From: Paenibacillus terrae
Lineage (GTDB): Bacteria; Bacillota; Bacilli; Paenibacillales; Paenibacillaceae
Direction of reading: 5' to 3'
Length of the DNA: 64,000 bases
Assembly: GCF_000943545.1 (NCBI RefSeq)
Contig: NZ_JTHP01000015.1
Coordinates: 32,416 to 96,415 of the forward strand
The translations under genes were made by a program, and so were the position numbers. The notes beneath the pieces were generated by a model. The model saw only the letters and a list, made by a program, of their open reading frames with translations, was not told the DNA's origin and made no database searches. This document shows positions 29,292 through 38,683 of the stretch, piece after piece (position 1 is the first letter of the stretch; every line of letters begins with the position of its first letter).

Positions 29292-31022
29292 CTAACGAAG
29301 TAGCCACATATAGGAAGCATATGGGGACAATGTGATAGACTGCTTTAATTCCGGCACTTGCTCGGTATTGCCAATTAACAGTTCCGCTGAAGCCAATACC
29401 TGAGCTTGTAGTTGTGAGTAAAATGAATCAGGTAAATCGAATTCAGCCTCCTGCCCGCTAAAATTAGAGATGACGATCAGAGTCTCCTTTTCATTGCTGC
29501 GTTGGTAGGCATATATCTGAGGATGGGCTTCATCCAGTCGTTGATAATTCCCATCGGTAATGACTTGCACCGTCTTGCGCAGTCTGATCAGCTTTTGGTA
29601 ATGATGGTAGATGGAGCTCGGTTCCTTTAACTGTGCCTGGACATTGATCTGTGGATATCGTTCATCGACCTTGATCCAGGGTGTACCTGAAGTGAAACCC
29701 GCATTTGGACTATCATCCCATTGCATTGGTGTTCTCGAATTATCACGGGATCGCTCACGGATCATATTTAATGCTTCTTCAGCGCTCTTGCCCTGCTCCT
29801 GCAAAATGCGATACATATTCAGAGATTCCACGTCCCGGAATTCTTCGATATCTGACCACTTCGGATTGGCCATACCAATCTCTTCGCCTTGGAATATATA
29901 GGGCGTTCCTTGAAGTCCGTGAAGGGTCGTCGCCAGCAGCTTAGCACTTTCGGCGTGATATGCGCCATCATCCAGAAAACGGGAGATCGCTCGTGGCTGG
30001 TCATGATTGTTAAAGAACAATGCACTCCAGCTGCCTCCCTGTTGCATGCCAATCTGCCATTCCGAGAATAGGCTTTTCAGCATTTCAAAATCATAGGGCA
30101 TCAGTTCCCACTTCTGACCCTTCGGATAATCTACTTTCAAATGATGAAAATTGAAGGTCATAGACAGTTCTTTTTGCTCTGGATTGGAGTAACGGATACA
30201 GTGCTCCAGCGACGTAGAGGACATCTCCCCCACAGTCACGTTATTATACTTACGGAATACCTTCTCATATAATTCGTGAATGTACTCATGTACGCGCGGA
30301 CCGTCCGTATAGTACTTGCGTCCGTCGCCAGGAGCAGTGCTGCGATCATCACTCAGGAATCGTTGATCCTTGGAAATTAAATTAATCACATCCAGCCGAA
30401 ATCCGCTGACTCCCTTTTCAGCCCAAAACTCCAGCAGTTTTACGACTTCCTGACGTACTTTCGGATTTTCCCAGTTTAGATCTGCCTGAGTTTTGTCAAA
30501 CAGGGTTAGAAAATATTGATCTGTTGTTTGATCATACTGCCAAGCAGGTCCACCGAATTTAGACTTCCAGTTGTTAGGGGGCCCGCCATCGGGTGCAGGA
30601 TCACGCCAAATGTAATAGTCCCTGTATGCATTATCCCTTGATTGTCGTGCCTCCTTAAACCAGACATGTTCTGTCGAAGAATGATTTACTACAATATCTA
30701 TCATCAGACGCATTCCACGCGCCTGGATCTCCTGACTCAATTCCTCGAAGTCCTTCATAGTCCCAAAATCGGGGTTGATCCTGCAATAATCGGCTACATC
30801 ATACCCGTTATCACGCTGCGGGGAGACATAAACCGGCTGTAACCAGATAATATCAACACCCAGTTCATATAAATAATCCAGCTTTTGCGTTAATCCTCGT
30901 ATATCACCTGTTCCATTACCTGTAGTATCATTAAAGCTTTTGGGATAAACCTGATAGACCACCGATTTGCGCCACCAGTCCGTATCTTGATGAATCAAAG
31001 CTTTGTTTATCAATTGCATCAT
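29292..31022 (-). CDS. treA: Trehalose-6-phosphate hydrolase, GH13
   Basis: The start follows AAAGGA with 7-base spacing. The 576-residue enzyme splits trehalose-6-phosphate into glucose and glucose-6-phosphate. It has the T6P-hydrolase signature VVYQVYPKSFNDTTGNGTGD and FGGPAWQYD, and the GH13 catalytic residues: nucleophile in GFRLDVINL, acid/base in TVGEMSS, and the third Asp in FFNNHDQPRA. It is the first gene of the trehalose operon, with two TreR operators and a cre in its promoter. Confidence 0.95.
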   Translation of the reverse strand: MMQLINKALIHQDTDWWRKSVVYQVYPKSFNDTTGNGTGDIRGLTQKLDYLYELGVDIIWLQPVYVSPQRDNGYDVADYCRINPDFGTMKDFEELSQEIQARGMRLMIDIVVNHSSTEHVWFKEARQSRDNAYRDYYIWRDPAPDGGPPNNWKSKFGGPAWQYDQTTDQYFLTLFDKTQADLNWENPKVRQEVVKLLEFWAEKGVSGFRLDVINLISKDQRFLSDDRSTAPGDGRKYYTDGPRVHEYIHELYEKVFRKYNNVTVGEMSSTSLEHCIRYSNPEQKELSMTFNFHHLKVDYPKGQKWELMPYDFEMLKSLFSEWQIGMQQGGSWSALFFNNHDQPRAISRFLDDGAYHAESAKLLATTLHGLQGTPYIFQGEEIGMANPKWSDIEEFRDVESLNMYRILQEQGKSAEEALNMIRERSRDNSRTPMQWDDSPNAGFTSGTPWIKVDERYPQINVQAQLKEPSSIYHHYQKLIRLRKTVQVITDGNYQRLDEAHPQIYAYQRSNEKETLIVISNFSGQEAEFDLPDSFYSQLQAQVLASAELLIGNTEQVPELKQSITLSPYASYMWLLR

Positions 31023-31050
31023 ACTCGTTCCTTTCTCCCTAAATTAAACA

Positions 31051-31064
31051 TTATAACGCTTTCA
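31051..31064 (-). promoter_or_regulatory. cre in the trehalose promoter
   Basis: On the minus strand TGAAAGCGTTATAA fits the CcpA cre core except for one base near the end. It lies between the TreR operators and the treA start, where bound CcpA would block transcription in glucose. Confidence 0.6.
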
Positions 31065-31070
31065 TTATTC

Positions 31071-31103
31071 TTGTATATACAAGAATATATCATGTATATA
31101 CAA
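31071..31103 (-). promoter_or_regulatory. Two TreR operators
   Basis: TTGTATATACAA (31071-31082) is the perfect palindrome used by TreR in B. subtilis. A second copy differing at one end base (ATGTATATACAA, 31092-31103) lies 21 bases away, two helical turns, allowing cooperative binding. Confidence 0.85.
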
Positions 31104-31179
31104 GTTGTCAACAGATTTAAAATCGCATTCTGGTTTGTAATGAGGACGATATTTTTCAATAACTTGTTGTCGGATAACA

Positions 31180-31224
31180 AAAAACAAAGGTTGATCATCA
31201 TAAAACTGAAGATCAACCTTTGTC
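31180..31224 (-). terminator. Terminator of the M23 lipoprotein gene
   Basis: A perfect 13-bp stem (ACAAAGGTTGATC / GATCAACCTTTGT) with a 14-base loop is followed by a T run on the minus strand. Confidence 0.85.
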
Positions 31225-31247
31225 TGAGAGTTTGAATTCTTTTGAAA

Positions 31248-32264
31248 TTACTCGGCTGTTATTGTCTCTCCCTGCACAGGAGCAATTCGGTTCTTCCAAT
31301 TGATGTTGATCGAACGAGACTTGAATAAATCTGCACCGTCTGACACCTGAAAATGAAGATGGGCTTCGCTGGAATTGCCTGAATTACCAAGTAGCCCGAT
31401 TTCATCGCCACTCTTCACCTTATCCCCTACTTTCACTTTAACAGAGCCTTTCTTCATATGAGCTAGCACGCTATATTCCCCGCCATGGTCAATCACAACT
31501 TCATTCCCGGCAGGCACCTTCTCGTTCATCACGCCGACAGGTTCGTTATCAGGAATGTTATTTACAACCGAGACCACGGTTCCGCTTGTCGGCGCAAGAA
31601 TCGGTTGGCCGAAAGCATAATAGCTTGTATTTTTCAGCGGATCACCTTTATAGGAATAGCCATCTTTTTTCTGTATAAGGTCATAGGCATATCGCTGGCT
31701 TTCATATTCATAGTGGTAATTCACAAGCGCATTGGTTCCACCCCAGGTAACAAACCATTCCCCCTTCAATGGCCAATCGTATTTGATTTTGGTCAGGCGA
31801 TTGTCTGTTTCCGGCGAAGGGGAAAGTTTCTTGGCTTGAAGCCCCAATATAGTTCCCTTCTCATCAAAAACAGTGATCAGCCCTATTTTCCCTGAGTCGC
31901 TTATCCATGAACGTTGTTCGCTGCCATTGAGTTTCATGACTGACGCCTGCTTAAATGAATCAACACCTTTTAGAGAATCAGGAGCCAATTTTACAAAATC
32001 AGCTTCGCTCAGTTGTTGTTTAAACTCATTGCTGAATTGGTCATAAACCTCCGCATACTTGCCCTCAAGCAGTTTCTCCGGTACCTCCTCGGGCTTCACC
32101 GTTTGGTCCTTTGTATTTGTTGTTTCATTCGGTATATCTTTGGCCACTTCCGAGTTCCCTCCTCCTCCGCATGCCGTTATAAAAGCAGCAAACGCACTTG
32201 CCACCAGTACCATTTTGCCATAGTGGAAGATTTCTATCCTGTTCTTTCTAGTTGCCTTCTTCAC
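31248..32264 (-). CDS. M23-family (LytM-like) metallopeptidase lipoprotein
   Basis: The 338-residue protein has a basic start, a hydrophobic stretch (MVLVASAFAAFITACGGGG) with a lipobox-like Cys, then a DUF3887-like region (PEKLLEGKYAEVYDQFSNEF). The C-terminal M23 beta-roll includes VVIDHGGEYSVLAHMKKGSV, GDKVKSGDEIGLLGNSGNSS and the HLHFQ metal-ligand motif. Such proteins cut peptide cross-links in the wall or act as inactive regulators; the metal ligands look present. It is divergent from an OmpR-type two-component system, and direct repeats in the shared promoter region suggest it is a target. Confidence 0.85.
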   Translation of the reverse strand: MKKATRKNRIEIFHYGKMVLVASAFAAFITACGGGGNSEVAKDIPNETTNTKDQTVKPEEVPEKLLEGKYAEVYDQFSNEFKQQLSEADFVKLAPDSLKGVDSFKQASVMKLNGSEQRSWISDSGKIGLITVFDEKGTILGLQAKKLSPSPETDNRLTKIKYDWPLKGEWFVTWGGTNALVNYHYEYESQRYAYDLIQKKDGYSYKGDPLKNTSYYAFGQPILAPTSGTVVSVVNNIPDNEPVGVMNEKVPAGNEVVIDHGGEYSVLAHMKKGSVKVKVGDKVKSGDEIGLLGNSGNSSEAHLHFQVSDGADLFKSRSININWKNRIAPVQGETITAE

Positions 32265-32347
32265 TGCTGCACCCCCGTTTTTGTGTATATTATTATTTTA
32301 TCTACCCCATTCTAACAAGACGGTCTTAGATCCCGTGTAACATCACT

Positions 32348-32405
32348 TTAACTAAGCCTTAACTCTTTTTCAGATCTGCAGAGCACAATTAAGCTTCCGT
32401 TAAGA
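32348..32405. promoter_or_regulatory. OmpR-type direct repeats in the divergent promoter region
   Basis: Two pairs of hexamers at 11-base spacing are present: TTAACT at 32348 and 32359, then TTAAGC at 32389 and TTAAGA at 32400. Direct hexamers one helical turn apart are typical of OmpR/PhoP-family regulators. They lie between the M23 gene and the response-regulator gene. Confidence 0.45.
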
Positions 32406-32478
32406 CAACGCTTCGTTCATCCCTGAGGAATCATGATATGATGGAAGGAATAAAGATAGATAAGAAAGGAATGAAAGC

Positions 32479-33231
32479 ATGAACAATGCGGCAATTTTAC
32501 TTGTCGACGACGAGCAATCCATTCTTGAACTCATGCTGACCGTCCTATATAAGGAAGGCTACACGAATGTCGATACAGTGATGACAGGTGAAGCGGCCAT
32601 TACTGCCTGTGAAGGAAAAATCTACGATTTGATCATATTAGATGTCATGTTGCCAGGACGCAGTGGAATCGAAATATGTCCGTTTCTCCGTCAAACGACG
32701 GATGCTCCCATCTTGTTTTTAACCGCTCGGGAATCTGATTATGATAAGCTGACTGGGTTCGCTGTTGGCGGCGATGATTACATTACCAAACCGTTTAATC
32801 CGTTAGAGATTGTCGCACGCATACGTTCACAACTACGGCGTTACTTGACCGTTAATAATACAACCAAAGAATCTGGAACTGCACAGCCCTCCAGCAAAAT
32901 GAACGCCATTTATGACTATGGACATTTTCAGATCGATGAAACAGCCGGCGAGCTTCGTGTTGAGCAAACAGTCGTAGCCTGTCCTGCGCTAGTCTTCCAA
33001 TTATTGCTTTTCTTATGCAAAAACCCCAATCGAATTTTCAGCAAAAGCGAGCTATATGAAGCCGTCTGGGGAGAAGAAGCATTAAGCGATGACAATACCG
33101 TCATGGTACATATTCATCGCATCCGGGAACGAATTGAACCTGATCCTGCCAATCCAAGCTTTATCGTAAATGTTAGAGGACTTGGCTATAAGCTCGTACA
33201 AGCGAAAATAGGGAGTTCCCAACGATTATGA
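32479..33231 (+). CDS. OmpR-family response regulator
   Basis: The start follows GAAAGGAATGAA. The 250-residue protein has a receiver domain (LVDDEQS acidic pocket, phospho-Asp in DLIILDVMLPGRSGIE, Thr in LFLTARE, Lys in DYITKPFNP) and a C-terminal winged helix (ALVFQLLLFLCKNPNRIFSK to NVRGLGYKLV). Its last codons overlap the kinase start by 4 bases. It is the cognate regulator of the next gene; the target may be the divergent M23 lipoprotein. Confidence 0.92.
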   Translation: MNNAAILLVDDEQSILELMLTVLYKEGYTNVDTVMTGEAAITACEGKIYDLIILDVMLPGRSGIEICPFLRQTTDAPILFLTARESDYDKLTGFAVGGDDYITKPFNPLEIVARIRSQLRRYLTVNNTTKESGTAQPSSKMNAIYDYGHFQIDETAGELRVEQTVVACPALVFQLLLFLCKNPNRIFSKSELYEAVWGEEALSDDNTVMVHIHRIRERIEPDPANPSFIVNVRGLGYKLVQAKIGSSQRL

Positions 33232-35003
33232 ATATTAAACGCAAGCTAATGATGCGATTCGTGCTTCAGTTGGCTACCGCTGAAGCTTTTGCGTTCCTGA
33301 TTGCTGCTGTTACGTTTTTTTGGGCGTATCAACGCTTAGTCGATATCCGCCTCACCAATGATTTTGCCTCTACTGGATTAGAACAGCTTGTAGCGTCCTC
33401 CGAAATAGGCAAGGACGGCATACACTTTGATCCACTTTTGCTAGAGCAGGTCAAGAAAAACGGCGGCTGGCTGCAAAGTCTTGACGAAAACGGGCAGGTG
33501 AATCAGTCCTACAATACACCGCAAGATGTACCGAAGAAATATGCACCCGGCGAGTTCGTCTCTTATTGGACTGGTACCCGCTCCTTCCCCTATGGGCTTT
33601 CTCTTTGGGTTCAGGAGAAGGATGGTCGAACTTTCACACTGCTATATGGTCAGCCTAATCCTATGGGAACCCTATTAAAAACAGTAAGCAGTCAGGGAAC
33701 ATTGTCTTCGAATGGAAAGCTGATATTGCCCCATGAAGTCACTGCCCGTCTCAAGCAGCTTGGTGGCTACATACAGTTACTGGATGCAACCGGGTCGGAG
33801 CTTGCTTCCTACAATCGTCCAACATCTGCACCGACAGCCTATACTCTTCAGGAGCTTTCCCTTCGCACCATGTACAGTGAAAGATACGGCTTCCACCTTT
33901 CCTCCGAATATATGGAAGAAACTAGTCGTACATGGGTCATTAGTCTTCCGAATGCTGGCGGTGTTGCTACAGGCAATAGCTGGCTTCCTCCTGAGGAAGA
34001 AAGAACGATACTAAAGTCCATAGTCGCCATGTTCTCAGCTATTTTTCTTTTATTCCTGCTTCTCTCACTGTGGCAGGCGCATCGCTTCGGAGTCCCGTTA
34101 CTTCATATGCTCTCCTGGCTCGATGCACTCGGTAAATCCGTATATCAAGAGCCTGTTGATCATAGAGGCATTCAACGCAGCCGGTTGGGTTCAGGCAAAT
34201 GGAAGCGACGTTACCTCATTTTTGCGGATGTGATGGATTCTATTGATAAGCTCTCAGCTACGCTGCAAAGAGATCAGGTACTGCGTCAGCAAACCGATAG
34301 TCTCAGAGAGGAATGGATTGCCGGGATCACCCATGATCTGAAAACACCGCTCGTTTCCATCAAAGGTTACGCTCACTTACTGGCTGAACCGCAATATGAT
34401 TGGACCGCAGAGGAAGTTCGTAAATTTTCGGGAACAATGCTGGAAAAATCCGCGCACATGGATATGTTGATTAATGATCTTGCCATGAGTTATCGCTTAA
34501 AAAGCGGTGCCCGTCCCCCGGAATCTGAGGAAATTGAGTTGAATAGCTGGCTACGGGAAACGTTAGAGCAGGTGGGTACCGACCCTTTTTATAAGGAAGA
34601 AGCCATTTTGTTCCGGCCTGCTCCTGTCGACATCTTCGTTAAGCTATATACGCCTTGGCTAGAAAGGGTCATTAACAATTTGACTGCCAATGCTCTGCTT
34701 CATAATCCGCCTGAAACGACACTTACCGTCTCGGTTATATCCAGCGAAGGTGGTAAAGGGTTCACGATTGAATTTGCTGATAACGGGAGAGGAATGGATG
34801 AAAATACAGTAAGCCGATTATTTGAGCGTTATTACCGGGGAACCAATACCTCTACTACACCGAATGGGACAGGTCTTGGTATGGCTGTATCCAAAGGGCT
34901 GATTGAAGCCATGGGAGGGCAAATTACGGTCGACACGGCTTTAGGGAAAGGCACGGTCATTCGCCTTATTTGGCATGACGTTGTGGCTAACAGTGAAAGT
35001 TGA
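33228..35003 (+). CDS. Membrane histidine kinase
   Basis: The 591-residue kinase has an N-terminal helix (residues 10-30), a long extracellular sensor (about 35-255) with two similar halves around WLQSLDENGQVNQSYNTPQ and YIQLLDATGSELASYNRPT, and a second helix (about 265-285). The HisKA His lies in WIAGITHDLKTPLVS, followed by an ATPase domain with NNLTANALLHN, FADNGRGMDE and GTGLGMAVSKGL. The duplicated sensor motif is notable. It overlaps its response regulator and ends at a terminator. Confidence 0.92.
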   Translation: MNIKRKLMMRFVLQLATAEAFAFLIAAVTFFWAYQRLVDIRLTNDFASTGLEQLVASSEIGKDGIHFDPLLLEQVKKNGGWLQSLDENGQVNQSYNTPQDVPKKYAPGEFVSYWTGTRSFPYGLSLWVQEKDGRTFTLLYGQPNPMGTLLKTVSSQGTLSSNGKLILPHEVTARLKQLGGYIQLLDATGSELASYNRPTSAPTAYTLQELSLRTMYSERYGFHLSSEYMEETSRTWVISLPNAGGVATGNSWLPPEEERTILKSIVAMFSAIFLLFLLLSLWQAHRFGVPLLHMLSWLDALGKSVYQEPVDHRGIQRSRLGSGKWKRRYLIFADVMDSIDKLSATLQRDQVLRQQTDSLREEWIAGITHDLKTPLVSIKGYAHLLAEPQYDWTAEEVRKFSGTMLEKSAHMDMLINDLAMSYRLKSGARPPESEEIELNSWLRETLEQVGTDPFYKEEAILFRPAPVDIFVKLYTPWLERVINNLTANALLHNPPETTLTVSVISSEGGKGFTIEFADNGRGMDENTVSRLFERYYRGTNTSTTPNGTGLGMAVSKGLIEAMGGQITVDTALGKGTVIRLIWHDVVANSES

Positions 35004-35046
35004 TTGGGCAGGAAATGAAGAACTATTTATGATGTACACGTATAAA

Positions 35047-35080
35047 GGCCGCCCTCGATCGATTTGAGGACGGCTCTTTT
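35047..35080 (+). terminator. Terminator of the two-component operon
   Basis: A stem GGCCG-CCTC / GAGG-CGGCT with one mismatch is followed by TCTTTT. Confidence 0.7.
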
Positions 35081-35157
35081 CATGGATACGATTTTATCGT
35101 TTCTATGGGGATCGATATTTTGGAATGATCCATACATATCTATATATTAATAAGGAA

Positions 35158-36375
35158 TTAGGTGAGATTAAGTATTAATGGATTTTCAGTTAGCACCTTG
35201 CATACTCTTCTTAGGCCCTCTTCCAGCGTGGACCTCGGACAAGCCAGATTCAGACGAATGTAGCCCTCAGCGTTGGCAACAAACATCTTCCCGTCTTCCA
35301 ATAAAACTCCGGCATGATTGGCAAAAAACAAAGGTAAATTCTCTTCTTTTGGTACATAGGCGCTGATATCAACCCATGCCAGATAAGTCGCCTCTGGAAT
35401 ATGGAATATAGCTTCTGGTAAGTAACGGTTCAAATATTGCTTGGTAAATATAAAATTCTCGTCCAAATAATTTTTTAATTGCCGCAGCCACTCATCTCCA
35501 TGCAGGTATGCAGCTTGTGTTGCGACAATACTAAGCGGATTTTCAAAGCCGTAATGACGCGCTTTCCAGGTTCCCCTGAGCGTTTCATTGGGAATGATGA
35601 CATTCGAAAACATCAGCCCGGCCATATTAAAGGTTTTACTAGGAGCCATACAAGTGATAATCCGATCTGAGTCCGGGAAAAGTTTGGCCATCGGGGTGTG
35701 GACTTGCCCGTTCCTCAACAAATCGCAGTGTATTTCATCCGATATAATCCAGACCCCATTTTCAAGACAAATCTTCCCTACTCTCTGTAACTCTTCCTTG
35801 GTCCATACACGGCCAGATGGATTATGCGGATTACAGAAAATGCATAGAGACACCTTTTCATCTCTAGCTTTTGCTTCCAGGTCTTCATAATTAATCGTAT
35901 AATGACCCTCTTGATTGATTAGTTCTGAACACACCAGTTCCAAGCCGTTATAATCCGCCGCAGCCTTGAAGAAGGCATAGGATGGGGTAAGGATCAGTAC
36001 TTTTTCATCCGACTTGCAAATGTATTCAGCCAGCTCATAGAGAGCAGGAATGATCCCCGGTGAAGTAACCAGCTGTTCCTGTGAAAAAGTCCAGTTATAA
36101 AACCGCTGCGTCCAGCCGACCACAGCAAGGTAATAGTTGGGATCAAACACCTGGCTATAGCCAAAAATTCGTTTATCCAGCCGTTCCTTGATGGCTTCAA
36201 TAATCTCAGGAGGTGTGGCAAACTCCATGTCAGCGATCCACATGCGAATAAATTCATCATCCTTATAAGGAAAGACCATATCACCCTCCGCCTTAAAAAT
36301 ATACTCCCGGAAGCCGTCAGTATTCATGGCGTTGGTTCCTCTACGGTCAATAACCTCATCAAAATCATACTTCAC
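35158..36375 (-). CDS. patB: PatB/MalY-type cystathionine beta-lyase
   Basis: The 405-residue PLP enzyme starts at GTG 36375, 11 bases after AAGGGG. It is a class I/II aminotransferase-fold C-S lyase that splits cystathionine and related thioethers. Typical marks are YDFDEVIDRRGTNAMNTDGF near the start, FCNPHNPSGRVWTKEEL, ISDEIHCDLL and the PLP-binding Lys in MAPSKTFNMAGL. The gene is divergent from an XRE-type regulator, which probably controls it. Confidence 0.9.
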   Translation of the reverse strand: MKYDFDEVIDRRGTNAMNTDGFREYIFKAEGDMVFPYKDDEFIRMWIADMEFATPPEIIEAIKERLDKRIFGYSQVFDPNYYLAVVGWTQRFYNWTFSQEQLVTSPGIIPALYELAEYICKSDEKVLILTPSYAFFKAAADYNGLELVCSELINQEGHYTINYEDLEAKARDEKVSLCIFCNPHNPSGRVWTKEELQRVGKICLENGVWIISDEIHCDLLRNGQVHTPMAKLFPDSDRIITCMAPSKTFNMAGLMFSNVIIPNETLRGTWKARHYGFENPLSIVATQAAYLHGDEWLRQLKNYLDENFIFTKQYLNRYLPEAIFHIPEATYLAWVDISAYVPKEENLPLFFANHAGVLLEDGKMFVANAEGYIRLNLACPRSTLEEGLRRVCKVLTENPLILNLT

Positions 36376-36612
36376 GCTTTTTGTTCCCCTTCCTGTTTCC
36401 GTCCCTGCTTCTCATGAATGGATTCATTATGGCATACAGCTCTCCATTGACTCAAACACAATAAAATCTATTCATATGAAACAAATCATCATTTTTGTTT
36501 CGTCAGAATACTAAAATCGCTTATGAAATGGTATAATTATTATGAATATAGCGAAACGTATACAAAATCATCATTTGTAATATTCTCAGGAAACATATTG
36601 GGAGAGTGAACA

Positions 36613-37320
36613 ATGCATACTATCAATCAGGAAGTGGGTAAAAAAATCAGAAGCTTCCGCAAAATTAAGGGATTGACCGTTCAACAACTGGCAGACATGA
36701 TTTACAAAAGCAAAGCTACATTATCCAAATATGAGAGTGGCGATATTACCATTGACCTCGTCATCTTGTACAGCATTGCAGAAGCGTTAAACGTTCAAAT
36801 AGAGCAGCTTCTCTATATCGAACCGAGACAGCCCTCCACGTTGATTAACACACTTCCCTCCACTTTTTTCAAGAATTCCACCCGGTTTTATTCTTATTTT
36901 TATGATGGACGAATTAATAAGCTGGTAAAATGTGTAGTGGACATGCTTGCGCAGCCGGATGACAATCGTTATAAGACGATGTTATATATGAATGTTAAAA
37001 ATTTTGAACATTATCAGGAATGCGAAAATACATATTGGGGGCATACGGAGCACTATGACACACTGACCACCCTTATGCTTAAAAATCAGGCTACCCCTCT
37101 CGAAAATCTGACCATCAATATTCTGGCTTCTTTCCTGGAATCTGAGCAGAAGTGGGGTCTCATGTCCGGCGTTTCCTTCCGTCCCTTTATGCCGATTGCT
37201 TTAAAAATGCTTTTTTCGAGAACACCCATACCAGAAACTCCCGAGCTAATTCATGAGCTTAAAATTTCCAAAGATGATGTGCGAACCATGAAAATATACA
37301 ATATGCTCGCTGTGACCTGA
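36613..37320 (+). CDS. XRE-family regulator
   Basis: GGGAGAG precedes the ATG. Residues 8-62 form a Cro/C1-type helix-turn-helix (KIRSFRKIKGLTVQQLADM then KSKATLSKYESGDITIDL). The remaining 170 residues are a family-specific helical domain without a recognised ligand site. Its position back to back with patB suggests that it regulates that gene. Total length is 235 residues. Confidence 0.85.
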   Translation: MHTINQEVGKKIRSFRKIKGLTVQQLADMIYKSKATLSKYESGDITIDLVILYSIAEALNVQIEQLLYIEPRQPSTLINTLPSTFFKNSTRFYSYFYDGRINKLVKCVVDMLAQPDDNRYKTMLYMNVKNFEHYQECENTYWGHTEHYDTLTTLMLKNQATPLENLTINILASFLESEQKWGLMSGVSFRPFMPIALKMLFSRTPIPETPELIHELKISKDDVRTMKIYNMLAVT

Positions 37321-37344
37321 TATTATCTGATGTTCGTTTATATA

Positions 37345-37390
37345 AAAAAGGCTATCCCAAAGGCCACAAAAATGGCGAACGGGACAGCCT
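37345..37390 (-). terminator. Terminator of the acetyltransferase operon
   Basis: A stem AGGCTATCCC / GGGACAGCCT (one mismatch) is followed by six T on the minus strand. It sits between convergent genes and may serve both. Confidence 0.75.
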
Positions 37391-37421
37391 CCTTTAGGTG
37401 AGCTGATAGTTGTTATGAAAT

Positions 37422-38027
37422 CTAGTTGTAGTCCAAATGAGCAAATTGCTTCTTATCCTTATCTGTAATTTCACGCAGTGCTCTACATGGGTTTCCAACG
37501 GCTATTACATTGGCTGGTATATCCTTAGTTACCACACTTCCAGAACCTATAATGGTATTGTCTCCAATACTTACTCCCATATTAATAATTGCGCCTCCAC
37601 CAATCCATACATTGTTTCCGATGGTTACCGGGAGTGCATATTCATACTCTTGAACTCTCAATTCATGATGTGTGGGATGGTTCACTGCATAGATGCTGAC
37701 ATTTGGCCCGAGCAATACATGATCTCCAAACGTAATTGGAGCACAGTCCAATACTGTAAAATTATAATTGGAGTAGAAATTCTCACCCAACGTAATATTG
37801 TATCCATAATCACAACGAAATGGAGGTTCAATAAAAAAGGTCTCGCCCGTTTTACCTAATATCTGCTTCAGCAGTTCGTTGCGTTTTTCTATTTCTCTAG
37901 GACGCAGAGTATTGAAGTCAAACAATACTTCCTTAGCGTATTGCCGATCATTCAGAAGCTCCTCGCTCATCCCTTTATAGGGCTTACCCGCCAACATTTT
38001 TTCTTTTTCACTCTGTTTTTTCATCAT
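37422..38027 (-). CDS. maa: Maltose/galactoside O-acetyltransferase
   Basis: The start follows AAAGGAG. The 201-residue enzyme is a left-handed beta-helix acetyltransferase of the Maa/LacA/NodL group. It has the N-terminal MLAGKPYKGMSEELLNDRQ cap, the FRCDYGYNITLGENFYSN turn, active-site His in YAVNHPTH, and hexapeptide repeats (IGNNVWIGGGAIINMGVSIG). It transfers acetyl from acetyl-CoA to a sugar hydroxyl. It is followed by a terminator and preceded at 12 bases by a DUF1349 gene in the same direction. Confidence 0.9.
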   Translation of the reverse strand: MMKKQSEKEKMLAGKPYKGMSEELLNDRQYAKEVLFDFNTLRPREIEKRNELLKQILGKTGETFFIEPPFRCDYGYNITLGENFYSNYNFTVLDCAPITFGDHVLLGPNVSIYAVNHPTHHELRVQEYEYALPVTIGNNVWIGGGAIINMGVSIGDNTIIGSGSVVTKDIPANVIAVGNPCRALREITDKDKKQFAHLDYN

Positions 38028-38039
38028 AAGAATGCTCCT

Positions 38040-38639
38040 TTACATAGGTGGATCTATATGAAGATCGGCATCCGGCATTGTAGTTACCCAGCGTGTAAAA
38101 GTAACCTCAAAGCCGACACGAGTTGGCGAACATAAAAAAGGACCAGCTTGTTTTGCAGATTTATAAGGAAAAGGCGCCACACGTACTGTGCGCCAGCCGT
38201 GGGCTTCTGTCCGGGCACGGATAATCACTGCATCGTTCATCCGCGAAGCGCGCAAGGTCACTTCCTCACCGACCCAATCCGGCACAGCGGACAATGACCA
38301 ATCTGAATAGCCGTTAGTCACCACGACAGCCAATTGGGGAATATTGTCATTGATTTCAATCCCCGCTTTAATCCATTGCTCAGGTCCTTGATACAGCATA
38401 ATTCCAGCCTGGTCATAGAGTTCATTAAAGGATGCAAGCTGAAATGTGACCTCTATGGCCTCAGAATCTTCCCAATTTGCCAATAAAGCATGTCCGCTGC
38501 TGCGATCAAATCCGTATAATGTGTTTTTCCAGTAGTCACTTCCCTCTTTGGCTGTCACCTTGAGGGTGTCGCCATCTTGACAAGTTGACAATGGAGCATT
38601 GGTCCATGTTCCCGTTTCCCATAATAATGTTTTTTTCAT
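38040..38639 (-). CDS. DUF1349 protein, second copy
   Basis: I chose ATG at 38639 (MKKTLLWETGTWTNAP); the ATG four codons earlier abuts the GAGAGG site. The 199-residue cytoplasmic protein keeps the DUF1349 plan: a DYWKNTLYGFDRSSGHALL strand pair, AGIMLYQGPEQWIKAGIEI, and the closing GPFLCSPTRVGFEVTF. It shares only general pattern with the copy at 5635-6231. It lies 12 bases before the acetyltransferase gene and 44 bases after a ROK repressor, so the three may form one sugar-related operon. Confidence 0.8.
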   Translation of the reverse strand: MKKTLLWETGTWTNAPLSTCQDGDTLKVTAKEGSDYWKNTLYGFDRSSGHALLANWEDSEAIEVTFQLASFNELYDQAGIMLYQGPEQWIKAGIEINDNIPQLAVVVTNGYSDWSLSAVPDWVGEEVTLRASRMNDAVIIRARTEAHGWRTVRVAPFPYKSAKQAGPFLCSPTRVGFEVTFTRWVTTMPDADLHIDPPM

Positions 38640-38683
38640 AATAGATATCATCCTCTCCGGAATTATAGATGTATATCAGCTCT

